Below, piece by piece: positions 32,329 to 40,763 of a DNA stretch of 64,000 nt (positions within the stretch are counted from its first letter, which is position 1; each line of letters opens with the position of its first letter). The stretch lies in the NCBI GenBank assembly GCA_045658225.1, contig JAZOUO010000009.1:1-64000 (forward strand), given 5' to 3'. The notes under the pieces are model-generated. The model did not search any database, was not told the origin of the DNA, and was given only the letters and a program-made list of their open reading frames with translations. The translations under genes and the position numbers were made by a program. This DNA is from SVTX01 sp045658225 (GTDB lineage Bacteria; Bacillota; Clostridia; Oscillospirales; CAG-272).

Positions 32329-34527
32329 TCACCCCTTACGATTGGCTACAAGCATTTTTAAGGTATGTGAGCTCTCAATGCTTGTTTTCTGAGCGTTTTC
32401 ACAAATTTGTATTTCAAATATATCTCCCGATATTTCGGTCACGCTCATAACCCTAATATCTACAAGAACATCAAGAATAAATCTCAACTTTATATAGTTT
32501 ATTTCTCTGTCAAGGCAAGTGTCAATTCGGGATTTAAGCGTTCTGTAGGAGAACACGGAATGTCCGAGCCCTATCTCATAACGCAAAAATCTGTATACCG
32601 CCGCGACTTCGTCTCTGGTCGGAACTATATCCTCGGACAAAGAAAATTCTTCTCCGCCAGATATTCTTAAATATCTGTCATTCTCAATAATTCTCTGACT
32701 CTCAAAATTCTTGGACATTCTGATGTCCTGAAGAATAAACTGAAGCGATTTTACTCCGCGGAATTCGTTTATGCCAAGTCGGCACAAAATATCTACTCTC
32801 TCGCCACGCAAAAAGTCAAGCTTGGAGGCTGACACACCAAAGCATACCGCACTGATGCCGCTTGCCTCTCCCATAAAGAAGATCTTACTGTGATTGCCCG
32901 CACCGAGAGATATTATCTTGTCTATCTCAAGGTCGCGCACAAGAAATAGAGGTGCGGGATTTGAAACTCCAAACGGCTCAAGCATATCTATCTCTTGCAC
33001 AAGTGACATAGTCACCTCGTCGGGAGTTATCTCGCAATCCGCCTCGTATCTTATTTTTATGTCCTCATCGGTAAGATGCTGCCAGGCATATTCATTTATT
33101 TTTCTTCTGAATGTATCCACGTTTCCGCGTCTGACCGAGAGTCCTGCTGCAAGCTCGTGTCCGCCGAACTTTTCAAGAATGTCCTCGCAATGACTGAGCG
33201 CGCCTACAAGATTAAGTCCCTTGATGCTTCTGCCCGAGCCCTTTCCTATGTCGTCAGGGCTTGCAAAGCCACGTGTCGCGCCCTCGTAGGAAATGAGTAT
33301 AGACGGAAGACCGTATTTCTCGGTTATTCTTGAGGAAACTATACCAATTATTCCTTGCTGCCAGGAATCAGCATCAAGAATGATGACTCTGTCCTTTTCA
33401 AAGTCGTGAGTCTGCTCTATCATTTTATATGCCTGCTCGGCTATTCTGTTCTCCTCAACCTGACGGCAAAGATTTATCTCGCAAAGTTCTCGTGCCTTCT
33501 CGAGCGCCTTATCATAATCCTCACACAAAAGAAGCTCAACCGCCTTCTCCGCGGAGCTTATACGTCCCGCCGCATTTATTCTGGGCGCTAACGTAAATCC
33601 GATAAATCCTGTATTCACCTTGCGCTTTTTAGGCTTTTGCGCGTGTCCCACCGCAGGCTGTGAATTTGAATCGGTGGAGCTTGCAGTCTCAATAAGGGCT
33701 GCTAATCCGCATCTGTCAGTGACGGATATTTTTTTAATGCCCATATCAACTATAAACCTATTCTCGTCACACACGGGCATAACGTCAGCTACAGTGCCTA
33801 TCGCAACAAGGTCAACGTAATCTTTACATATATTACGCCAGCACTCTACCGCCGAAAGCTCGGGATGCATATACTGCTCAAACGCGCATACAAGCTTGAA
33901 CACCACTCCAACTCCGGCAAGCTCCTTGAAGGGATATTCGCAGTCGGGTCTATGGGGGTTAACTACCGCCTCTGCCAAAGGAAGTGTAGCGTGGCACTCG
34001 TGGTGGTCGGTGACTACCGTATCTATTCCGAGTTCCTTTGCGTATTCCACCTCGCCGTTTGCAGTAATTCCCGTATCAACAGTAATAATAAGCTTAGTTC
34101 CACGCTCGCAAAGCTTGTCTATACCAAGCTTTGAGATGCCGTATCCCTCCTTGTTTCGTGAGGGAATATAGTAATCTATTTTTGCGCCCTGTGACTTTAA
34201 ATAAAGGTACGCAAGGCTTACCGAGGTCACGCCGTCAACGTCATAATCTCCGTAAACGGTTATGTTCTCCCCTGTCTCAATTGCTCTTGCTATTCTCTCA
34301 ACAGCAAGGCGCATATCCTTCATAAAATAAGGATTGTGAAGGCTACTAACGTCTGTATATATGAAGGCTTTCGCCTCATCAGACGACGTATATCCTCGTG
34401 TATATATAAGCTTTGCGGTTATGGGAGAGATATCAAGCTCCGCAGCCAAGCGCAAAACAGCCTCTCTTGACTCCGCGCTCTCCACATAACGCAAGGACCA
34501 TATTTTTTCTTTATCCGTATAATTCAT
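32329..34527 (-). CDS. recJ: Single-stranded-DNA-specific exonuclease RecJ
   Basis: A 732-residue DHH-family 5'-3' exonuclease. The DHH domain shows VYGDYDVDGVTSVSLAYLYL (Asp 94-98 region), IITVDTGITANGEVEYAKEL and VVTDHHECHATLP (DHH 174-176); the DHHA1 domain has SGRSIKGLNLVGAL and FGGHELAAGLS; an OB-fold and a C-terminal region follow. A short Lys-rich insertion (PKKRKVNTGFIGFTLAPRINAAGRIS) precedes the canonical APRINAAGR block. It digests single-stranded DNA in RecF-pathway recombination and mismatch repair. GGAG lies upstream of the ATG. First gene of recJ-relA-dtd-hemZ. Confidence 0.96.
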   Translation of the reverse strand: MNYTDKEKIWSLRYVESAESREAVLRLAAELDISPITAKLIYTRGYTSSDEAKAFIYTDVSSLHNPYFMKDMRLAVERIARAIETGENITVYGDYDVDGVTSVSLAYLYLKSQGAKIDYYIPSRNKEGYGISKLGIDKLCERGTKLIITVDTGITANGEVEYAKELGIDTVVTDHHECHATLPLAEAVVNPHRPDCEYPFKELAGVGVVFKLVCAFEQYMHPELSAVECWRNICKDYVDLVAIGTVADVMPVCDENRFIVDMGIKKISVTDRCGLAALIETASSTDSNSQPAVGHAQKPKKRKVNTGFIGFTLAPRINAAGRISSAEKAVELLLCEDYDKALEKARELCEINLCRQVEENRIAEQAYKMIEQTHDFEKDRVIILDADSWQQGIIGIVSSRITEKYGLPSILISYEGATRGFASPDDIGKGSGRSIKGLNLVGALSHCEDILEKFGGHELAAGLSVRRGNVDTFRRKINEYAWQHLTDEDIKIRYEADCEITPDEVTMSLVQEIDMLEPFGVSNPAPLFLVRDLEIDKIISLGAGNHSKIFFMGEASGISAVCFGVSASKLDFLRGERVDILCRLGINEFRGVKSLQFILQDIRMSKNFESQRIIENDRYLRISGGEEFSLSEDIVPTRDEVAAVYRFLRYEIGLGHSVFSYRTLKSRIDTCLDREINYIKLRFILDVLVDIRVMSVTEISGDIFEIQICENAQKTSIESSHTLKMLVANRKG

Positions 34528-34558
34528 TTCTACTCCAAAAGCTCAAACATACCAAAAA

Positions 34559-34580
34559 TAAGTATCCATCGGCATACTTA
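34559..34580 (-). terminator. Candidate terminator after the COG2509 gene
   Basis: A 7-bp stem TAAGTAT/ATACTTA with an 8-nt loop followed on the minus strand by TTTTTGG. Short and AT-rich, so termination is probably leaky; it lies just ahead of recJ. Confidence 0.5.
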
Positions 34581-34606
34581 CTCGGCATAAGCTCCGTAAA
34601 TCATCT

Positions 34607-36226
34607 TTATATTTTCTTGTATTTTTTAATTATTGCAAGAGCAGCTTTTATTCCGTCAACTGCGGCACTTGTGATTCCTCCCGCGTAGCCTGCTCCCTCT
34701 CCGCATGGGTAGATTGCGCTATGACCTATAGCGCTCATGTCCTCTGTCCTCAGTATTCTTACAGGCGCTGACGTTCTGGTCTCCGCACCCGTGAGTATTG
34801 CGCTCCCATCTGCAAATCCGCAAAATCTTCTGTCAAACGACTGTATTCCGTATTTTAAATGTCTGGTCACAAAATCAGGCAAAATCTCGTTCATATCTGC
34901 AACATTACATTTGCCTCCCATATAAGTGGGTGTGACCTTTGAGGGCATACTACCGCGCGTGCCCGAGAGAAAATCTCCTACCGTCTGCATAGGAGCGCTG
35001 TAATCTCTGCCGCCTGCAACATAAGCCGCCTTTTCAATTTTTCTCTGAAATTCTATTGCTCCAAGCGCAAGATTGCCCTCGTATGCTTCAAAATCATCGG
35101 GGCGCACGGACACTGCTATCGCGGAATTTGAGTTTCTGCCGTCACGCGCATATTTACTCATACCGTTTACAACAACAGTTTCCTCCTCTGATGCCGCGCC
35201 TACTACCTCGCCGCCAGGGCACATACAAAAGGTATATACTCCCCTCTCACTCTTTGTGTCGGACAATGCGTACTCCGCAGCGCCAAGTGCGTGGTGTCCC
35301 GCAAAATTCCCGTAAAGCATATTTTCTATATCCTCTCGGAGATGCTCTATTCTAACACCCACAGAAATAGGCTTGGGTGAAATAGCAAAGCTCTTTTCAA
35401 TGAGCATTTTATAGGTGTCTCTCGCGCTGTGTCCAAGAGCAAGAACTACATCACCGCAGAGAAAATCTCCTTTGGTAGTAGTCATTTTTATATTGCCGTC
35501 ACTCAGCTCGGTAATATCCGTCATTCTGCATCGGTATATCACCTCTCCGCCAAGCTCCTTTATACGTTTGAGGATATTATCTACTACAACTCGTAAGATA
35601 TCCGTTCCGATATGTGGCTTTGCCTTGAGAGTTATATCCTCTGGCGCGCCGAATTTTTTAAATGTATCAAGTACGTATGAGCATTTTTCATCGTTTATTC
35701 TCGTGATAAGCTTTCCGTCGGAAAATGTTCCTGCGCCGCCTGCGCCAAACTGAATGTTTGAATCAGCATCAAGCTTGCCGTCAGAATAAAATTTATCAAC
35801 TGCCAATACTCTGTCAGTCACACAGTCGCCACGGTCAATAATTATAGGACGATAGCCCTGCTCCGCCAGCATAAGAGCGCAGAACATTCCCGCAGGGCCC
35901 ATTCCCACGACCATAGGACGCGCGGACATCTCTCGGTCACCGTATTCAAACTCCATCTCAAGATTGCGAATTTTTCGCGCGCCGAGCTTGTCAACTATCT
36001 TTTGAGAAAGCCGTTTGCCCTCGACTGCTGATACTGCAATCGAATATACTAGCCTCACGTCCTGTCGTTTTCTTGCATCAACCGACTTTTTGAATATGGA
36101 CAGTTCGTAATCTTTGCTTGAAACGCCAAGCTTGTCCAGCCTTCTTTTGACCACATTCAACGCTTCAGTCTCTCCCCTATCGGGCGAGACTGATATGGCG
36201 TCTATTATATATTTTTCTTTGTTCAT
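34607..36226 (-). CDS. FAD-dependent oxidoreductase (COG2509)
   Basis: A 539-residue flavoprotein. The first ~95 residues form the group's own N-terminal domain (SIFKKSVDARKRQDVRLVYSIAV); VVGMGPAGMFCALMLAEQGY (about 107-126) is the FAD dinucleotide fold; QFGAGGAGTFSDGKLITRI and VGVRIEHLREDIENMLYG are family blocks, and CGEGAGYAGGITSAAVDGIKAA closes the FAD site. Its reaction is unknown, but it is often linked to cdaA-ybbR and cell-wall amino-sugar genes. The ATG overlaps the cdaR stop by one base, implying coupling. Confidence 0.88.
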   Translation of the reverse strand: MNKEKYIIDAISVSPDRGETEALNVVKRRLDKLGVSSKDYELSIFKKSVDARKRQDVRLVYSIAVSAVEGKRLSQKIVDKLGARKIRNLEMEFEYGDREMSARPMVVGMGPAGMFCALMLAEQGYRPIIIDRGDCVTDRVLAVDKFYSDGKLDADSNIQFGAGGAGTFSDGKLITRINDEKCSYVLDTFKKFGAPEDITLKAKPHIGTDILRVVVDNILKRIKELGGEVIYRCRMTDITELSDGNIKMTTTKGDFLCGDVVLALGHSARDTYKMLIEKSFAISPKPISVGVRIEHLREDIENMLYGNFAGHHALGAAEYALSDTKSERGVYTFCMCPGGEVVGAASEEETVVVNGMSKYARDGRNSNSAIAVSVRPDDFEAYEGNLALGAIEFQRKIEKAAYVAGGRDYSAPMQTVGDFLSGTRGSMPSKVTPTYMGGKCNVADMNEILPDFVTRHLKYGIQSFDRRFCGFADGSAILTGAETRTSAPVRILRTEDMSAIGHSAIYPCGEGAGYAGGITSAAVDGIKAALAIIKKYKKI

Positions 36227-37266
36227 TACGTTGTGGGCTGAGTGGTAGCTAAGCTTTCGGTTATATGCACCGTGACCGTGATCTCATCCGCCTCAAGCTT
36301 TACTCCCTCGGGATAACCCAGCTGCTTGGCGGTAATGATGACTTCGTGGTCACCCACACCCTTGTCTCCCATATCAATTATGTAATCCGAAAGCGCATTG
36401 AGCATTTCGGGGTCACCTATTACATTTGCTGTGACAGGATCTACGGTATATATATAATTTGCAAAATTACCTATAGCCTTTATCTTCAGCACCACAGGTG
36501 CTTTTACAGATACGTGTATTTTCATATTGCTGGTATCGTAGCTTATAGAATTGGGTGACATTTCGTTGCTGTTGTTTATAATTATGGGCTCACCATTCTT
36601 GTTATAGAAATTCAGAGAAAAACCGGATATAGTCTTACTCTTATTAAATTCACCCTCTATCACATGCTCGGCTCTTGTAATCTCATCCACGAGCGTCTTG
36701 GGACCCTTAATGGTTATATTCTTTACACCGTCCTCAAGCTCATGCGAAACCTGATAATTTGCATTATGCGTTATATTTCCCTGCTTTATTTCAAGTGGAA
36801 CTACGGCTTCCGTTGCAACATCCGCATAAACCGATACCGCATCAATATCTGTGCTCAAAATAGTAAGACTGGAATTCTCCGGAGCTGTTGTAATTATTTT
36901 TACGGTAGACCAGCCCACAGAATCTATCTGGCTTACATCGATATACGCCGAATAATCCGATGCGCTATATTTATTTATATCTCTGTTAGTTCCCTTGACC
37001 GTTATCTTTATCTCGGGTACATTGCTCATTGAATACATAGACATACCGTCGCTCATACTTTCTGCGCCAATGACGTTAAGCTTTACTGAAAACGTGGCTG
37101 TGACATCACTCTCGTTAATATTTACGCAGTATATCCATATAGTGATTGCAAAAAGCAAGCACAAAAGTCTGGGGAAAAGGTCGATGCGTCTGTTTCTTTG
37201 ACTTCCGATAACTACAGACTCGCGCCCTTTTTCATCGCGCTCTTTTTGGAAATCCATTTGCTTCAT
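36226..37266 (-). CDS. cdaR: CdaA regulator CdaR (YbbR-domain protein)
   Basis: The 346-residue protein has a short basic cytoplasmic N-terminus, one membrane anchor (about 31-49, LFPRLLCLLFAITIWIYCVN) and three to four extracellular YbbR repeats (about 55-335), seen as VPEIKITVKGTNRDINKYSA, VKNITIKGPKTLVDEI and similar strands. CdaR binds and modulates the diadenylate cyclase CdaA. Its ATG overlaps the cdaA stop (ATGA). In most Firmicutes glmM follows; here the COG2509 flavoprotein does. Confidence 0.93.
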   Translation of the reverse strand: MKQMDFQKERDEKGRESVVIGSQRNRRIDLFPRLLCLLFAITIWIYCVNINESDVTATFSVKLNVIGAESMSDGMSMYSMSNVPEIKITVKGTNRDINKYSASDYSAYIDVSQIDSVGWSTVKIITTAPENSSLTILSTDIDAVSVYADVATEAVVPLEIKQGNITHNANYQVSHELEDGVKNITIKGPKTLVDEITRAEHVIEGEFNKSKTISGFSLNFYNKNGEPIIINNSNEMSPNSISYDTSNMKIHVSVKAPVVLKIKAIGNFANYIYTVDPVTANVIGDPEMLNALSDYIIDMGDKGVGDHEVIITAKQLGYPEGVKLEADEITVTVHITESLATTQPTT

Positions 37267-38261
37267 ACTGAATCACCGTCCTCACTTTCCACAGAATTTT
37301 CAGTGTCGATATTCTCGGTATTTATTATTCCCATATCCTCGTCGCCCGCAAACTTAATCTTATCAAAATTTACAGACATATATACATCCTCGTTCACCGA
37401 GCTACCCGTCATAAGAGTGTAAAGGTCATCACGCAAATCGTTGGACTTGTGCCTTCCGTTCTTACCTATGTCCTGGTATCCCCTTTTGAGTATTTTATTG
37501 TTTGCAATAGAAATAATTCCCGTCTCCTCGGATACCACTACCACAACAGCATCACTAACCTCGGTTATACGAAGTGCGGCCCTGTGTCTTGTACCAAGAC
37601 GTCTCATCTGAGGGTCATCGCTCTCCGAGATGTTTTTTGATTTACTGGATGCTGTTATTATTTTATTATCGCGTATTATCACCGCACCATCGTGCAAAGG
37701 TGATTTGTTAAAGAAAATGTTGCTCAGAAGCTGTCTTGATACCTTTGCGTCAAGAGATACGCCCTCGGTCATCTGCGAACGCAGGCGGCTTGAACGCTCA
37801 ATAACGATAAGCGCACCGTCCCCACGTGCCGAAAGCTCAAATGCCGCCGCGGAAATTTCCTCTACCATCTTAAGCGTGTCAGGGCTCTGATCCGCTTTTT
37901 TGTTCTTTATCTTTCTAAAATTCAAGGATGTAGAGCCAACCTCCTCAAGCACCGCGCGAAGCTCAGGCTGGAAGATGATACACACTACCATAATGCCGAC
38001 CACGTAGAAATTCTTGAGTATAGAGCCTATAGCAACCATATGGAATATATCACTTAAAACATATATAAGCACAACCGCGCCCAGTCCGAGTGCTATTCTA
38101 CCAACATGTCTATCTCTAATAAACTTAAATACCATATACAGAAGGCTCGCAAGCAAAAGTATATCTATTATGTCAATGATACCGATATTGACTATGGGGA
38201 AAATTACATAATCCTTGAAATTTTCAAGCAACGTATTCCAGAATACTGTTATATTTGGCAT
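37263..38261 (-). CDS. cdaA: Diadenylate cyclase CdaA
   Basis: A 332-residue membrane enzyme making cyclic di-AMP from two ATP. Three membrane helices occupy about 15-100; the DAC domain follows (about 115-255) with the catalytic SPLHDGAVII (DGA 191-193) and GTRHRAAL (RHR 225-227) motifs intact. The loop between them (ASSKSKNISESDDPQMRRL) is less conserved than in Bacillus CdaA. The C-terminal extension (about 265-332) is acidic and ends NSVESEDGDSV, a lineage-specific feature. GGAGG precedes the ATG, and the gene lies 17 bp downstream of pncB. Confidence 0.95.
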   Translation of the reverse strand: MPNITVFWNTLLENFKDYVIFPIVNIGIIDIIDILLLASLLYMVFKFIRDRHVGRIALGLGAVVLIYVLSDIFHMVAIGSILKNFYVVGIMVVCIIFQPELRAVLEEVGSTSLNFRKIKNKKADQSPDTLKMVEEISAAAFELSARGDGALIVIERSSRLRSQMTEGVSLDAKVSRQLLSNIFFNKSPLHDGAVIIRDNKIITASSKSKNISESDDPQMRRLGTRHRAALRITEVSDAVVVVVSEETGIISIANNKILKRGYQDIGKNGRHKSNDLRDDLYTLMTGSSVNEDVYMSVNFDKIKFAGDEDMGIINTENIDTENSVESEDGDSV

Positions 38262-38278
38262 ATTTTCCTCCCTGACAG

Positions 38279-39733
38279 TTAATTATTTTTCCTGCTCTTT
38301 GTAAGCAGGTCGTTTTTGATGTCCCAAAGCTTTTGCGACAAGTCAACATAGTAGTTGTGAGGATTGGTAAATCTCTTTACCTCATCCCACATACCCTGAA
38401 TTTCTCTTTCGTGATGCTCTCTTATCTCTTTGAGGGTGGGCAATTCATAAACAAGCTCTCCGTTTTTGAAAATAGGAACAAGAAGCTCGGTCGCGGTATA
38501 GTTTTCAAGCACCTTGCGCTTCCATGTGTGCTCAGGATCGAACAGCTCTATAGGCTTTGTGTCGTCAACCGTCTCGTCGTAAACGCATATAAGGTCTGCC
38601 TCAGCCTTGCCCGTATCACGACCGCGGAGTCTGTAGACCTTTTTGAAGTGAGGCGTGGTTATCTTGCCGACGTTCTCACTTATCTTTATTTTCGGGGTGA
38701 CATTGCCATCTGCATCCTCAACCGCACAGAGCTTATATACCGCACCGAACACGGGGTGGCTCTTTGCCGTTATAAGTCTCTCACCGACACCAAAGCCGTC
38801 CACCTCCGCGCCCTGACGGATAAGCTCACGGATTATATACTCGTCAAGCGAGTTGGAAACAATTATCTTGCATTCCGTCCAACCAGCATCGTCAAGCATT
38901 TTTCTCATCTTCTTTGTAAGATACGTAATATCTCCCGAGTCAAGTCTTACACCGCACTTGGTTATGCCAAGGGGCTTCAACACCTCGTTAAACGCGCGAA
39001 TTGCATTCGGGATACCCGACTTCAACACGTTATAGGTGTCAATAAGCAATGTTGCGTTGTTGGGGTATATCTCACAGTATGTCTTAAACGCTGTATATTC
39101 ATCGTCAAACATCTGCACCCAAGAGTGAGCCATCGTGCCTGTTGCAGGAACGCCGTACACCTCATCGGATATAGCGCAAGCGGTGGAATTACATCCACCT
39201 ATATACGCAGCACGCGCTCCCAGTATCGCCGCATCTGCACCCTGAGCGCGTCTCGAACCAAACTCGCTGACTATTCTTCCCTTTGCTGCGCGGGTTATTC
39301 TTGCCGCCTTAGTCGCGATAAGCGACTGGTGATTTATCATAAGAAGCAGATAGGTCTCAATAAACTGTGCCTCTATCGCCTTTGCTCTTACTGTTATAAG
39401 AGGCTCTCCGGGAAAAACGATAGTTCCTTCGGGTATTGCCCAAATGTCTCCGGTAAATCTGAAAGTTGAAAGATACTTGAGAAATTCCTCGTCAAAGCAT
39501 CCCTTAGAGCGAAGATATGCTATATCGTCCTCGTCAAACTTGAGATCTTTTACGTATTCTATTATCTGCTCAAGACCTGCCGCTACCGCGTATCCACCAT
39601 GATCGGGATTATCCCTGTAATACAGGTCAAAATAAACTATCTTATCCGCATATCCGCACTTGAAATATCCGTTTCCCATAGTGAGCTCGTAAAAGTCAAA
39701 GAGCATTGTAAGGTTTCTGCTTATATCCTTCAT
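38279..39733 (-). CDS. pncB: Nicotinate phosphoribosyltransferase
   Basis: A 484-residue type II phosphoribosyltransferase that converts nicotinate and PRPP to nicotinate mononucleotide in NAD salvage. The N-terminus MLFDFYELTMGNGYFK, the active-site stretch SEFGSRRAQGADAAILGARAAYIGG, TGTMAHSWVQMF and GVRLDSGDITYL are all diagnostic; the histidine in TMAHSW is the site phosphorylated during ATP-coupled turnover. Own promoter with a perfect dyad at the transcription start (39777-39801), so expression is likely repressor-controlled. It is followed by cdaA. Confidence 0.95.
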   Translation of the reverse strand: MKDISRNLTMLFDFYELTMGNGYFKCGYADKIVYFDLYYRDNPDHGGYAVAAGLEQIIEYVKDLKFDEDDIAYLRSKGCFDEEFLKYLSTFRFTGDIWAIPEGTIVFPGEPLITVRAKAIEAQFIETYLLLMINHQSLIATKAARITRAAKGRIVSEFGSRRAQGADAAILGARAAYIGGCNSTACAISDEVYGVPATGTMAHSWVQMFDDEYTAFKTYCEIYPNNATLLIDTYNVLKSGIPNAIRAFNEVLKPLGITKCGVRLDSGDITYLTKKMRKMLDDAGWTECKIIVSNSLDEYIIRELIRQGAEVDGFGVGERLITAKSHPVFGAVYKLCAVEDADGNVTPKIKISENVGKITTPHFKKVYRLRGRDTGKAEADLICVYDETVDDTKPIELFDPEHTWKRKVLENYTATELLVPIFKNGELVYELPTLKEIREHHEREIQGMWDEVKRFTNPHNYYVDLSQKLWDIKNDLLTKSRKNN

Positions 39734-39776
39734 TCTAACGTCCTCCCGTTAAAATCAAATTCAAAATGGTTATTCT

Positions 39777-39801
39777 TTGGCATTATAAGATAAAATGCCA
39801 A
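39777..39801 (-). promoter_or_regulatory. Operator-like dyad at the pncB transcription start
   Basis: Perfect 8-bp half-sites TTGGCATT and AATGCCAA separated by 9 bases. The dyad covers about +1 to +25 of the predicted pncB transcript, where a bound repressor would block elongation. It does not match the NiaR consensus I recall; RNA hairpin control is the alternative. Confidence 0.6.
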
Positions 39802-39806
39802 TATAT

Positions 39807-39836
39807 ATTATAACATATATATTATCTCAAAGTCAA
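39807..39836 (-). promoter_or_regulatory. Probable sigma-A promoter of pncB
   Basis: Minus-strand TTGACT (39831-39836), 18-nt spacer, TATAAT (39807-39812). A second TATAAT-like hexamer lies inside the dyad nearer the gene but lacks a good -35 box. Confidence 0.65.
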
Positions 39837-39890
39837 GCAGTTATTGAAATAATATATATAAACCTCACTATATAACGCAAGGTTTTTGAC

Positions 39891-39960
39891 AAAAAATATC
39901 CGCACATTCACTCCAATGCCGAAAATTCGGTCACGAAGCACAGATGTGCGGATATTTTTT
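39891..39960 (-). terminator. Extended terminator after the 39968-40753 gene
   Basis: A 17-bp perfect stem (39891-39907 with 39944-39960) that begins and ends in A6/T6, enclosing 36 nt with an inner CCGAAAATTCGG palindrome (39919-39930). Eight bases separate it from the upstream stop codon. The unusually large loop could fold further or bind a factor. Confidence 0.88.
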
Positions 39961-39967
39961 ATTAAAT

Positions 39968-40753
39968 TCACTCATAAAGCTCGCGTTTGAGCTTTGTCTC
40001 TAAAAACAGCATCAAGAGCCAGATTACCGCAAAGTAGCACGCTACACCGCTGAGGATATCAGACGAATAATAAATTATCATACCCGGTATCTCAGAGAGT
40101 TGCGGAACACCGTACATTATCGTGTACAGTATATCGTAAAATATTCTTTGCGCTACCTTTGTAGCGGCGACTATAACTCCCGCCCAAAATGCGCTTTTAA
40201 TCATAGGATTATTGATGTCAATAAAGGATTTGAACGGATATATTCCGTCTGTGCTTGGTTTAATGCCAAGCTTTTTGTCTGCCTTGCGTTTTTTTTCAAC
40301 GAGCTCAAGGTGCACTGACAATATTTTATATGCTATAAGCAAGACTACAAAATACTGCAAAAGCTCAAAAAACAAAGGCACGAGAATACTGCGGATATCA
40401 CTCCATATTCTGATTTCAAAGCCATTGTCAAGCCACGTCATAAATACGTTGATCAAATATTTGGACAAGGTCACAAGCAAGAATATCATCGCTGGTATGC
40501 CTATTTTTCCAACACCATATCTGTATATTGAGTAAATAGACACAGCATACGCTATCGCTATCGCAACTATCTCAACCAAGTCGTAAATATACTCTATCAC
40601 AGTGGGCAGTACAGTGTCCATATACTGAATATCATTTGCGTACATATTACCAAGCGGCACAAGTGCAAAACAGTAAAGACAGTACAAAAACATCATACTT
40701 ACGGCAAAAAATATATTCAGTTTTCTGCGTAATTTAAGTTCCTTTTTATTCAA
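39968..40753 (-). CDS. Six-helix membrane protein, function unknown
   Basis: I do not recognise this 261-residue protein. It has a basic N-terminus (MNKKELKLRRKLN), about six hydrophobic segments (roughly 13-33, 48-72, 83-105, 121-145, 186-205 and 228-252) and a short basic end (ETKLKRELYE). A soluble charged loop (about 146-180, ELVEKKRKADKKLG) divides helices four and five. No catalytic motif is visible. It lies 10 bp after the aminotransferase, probably the last gene of an lrp-aminotransferase operon, and ends in a strong terminator. Confidence 0.75.
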   Translation of the reverse strand: MNKKELKLRRKLNIFFAVSMMFLYCLYCFALVPLGNMYANDIQYMDTVLPTVIEYIYDLVEIVAIAIAYAVSIYSIYRYGVGKIGIPAMIFLLVTLSKYLINVFMTWLDNGFEIRIWSDIRSILVPLFFELLQYFVVLLIAYKILSVHLELVEKKRKADKKLGIKPSTDGIYPFKSFIDINNPMIKSAFWAGVIVAATKVAQRIFYDILYTIMYGVPQLSEIPGMIIYYSSDILSGVACYFAVIWLLMLFLETKLKRELYE

Positions 40754-40763
40754 AATATATCCC

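Noticed and set aside
38333..39469. A 378-codon plus-strand frame
   Set aside because: Antisense to pncB, which is complete and diagnostic.
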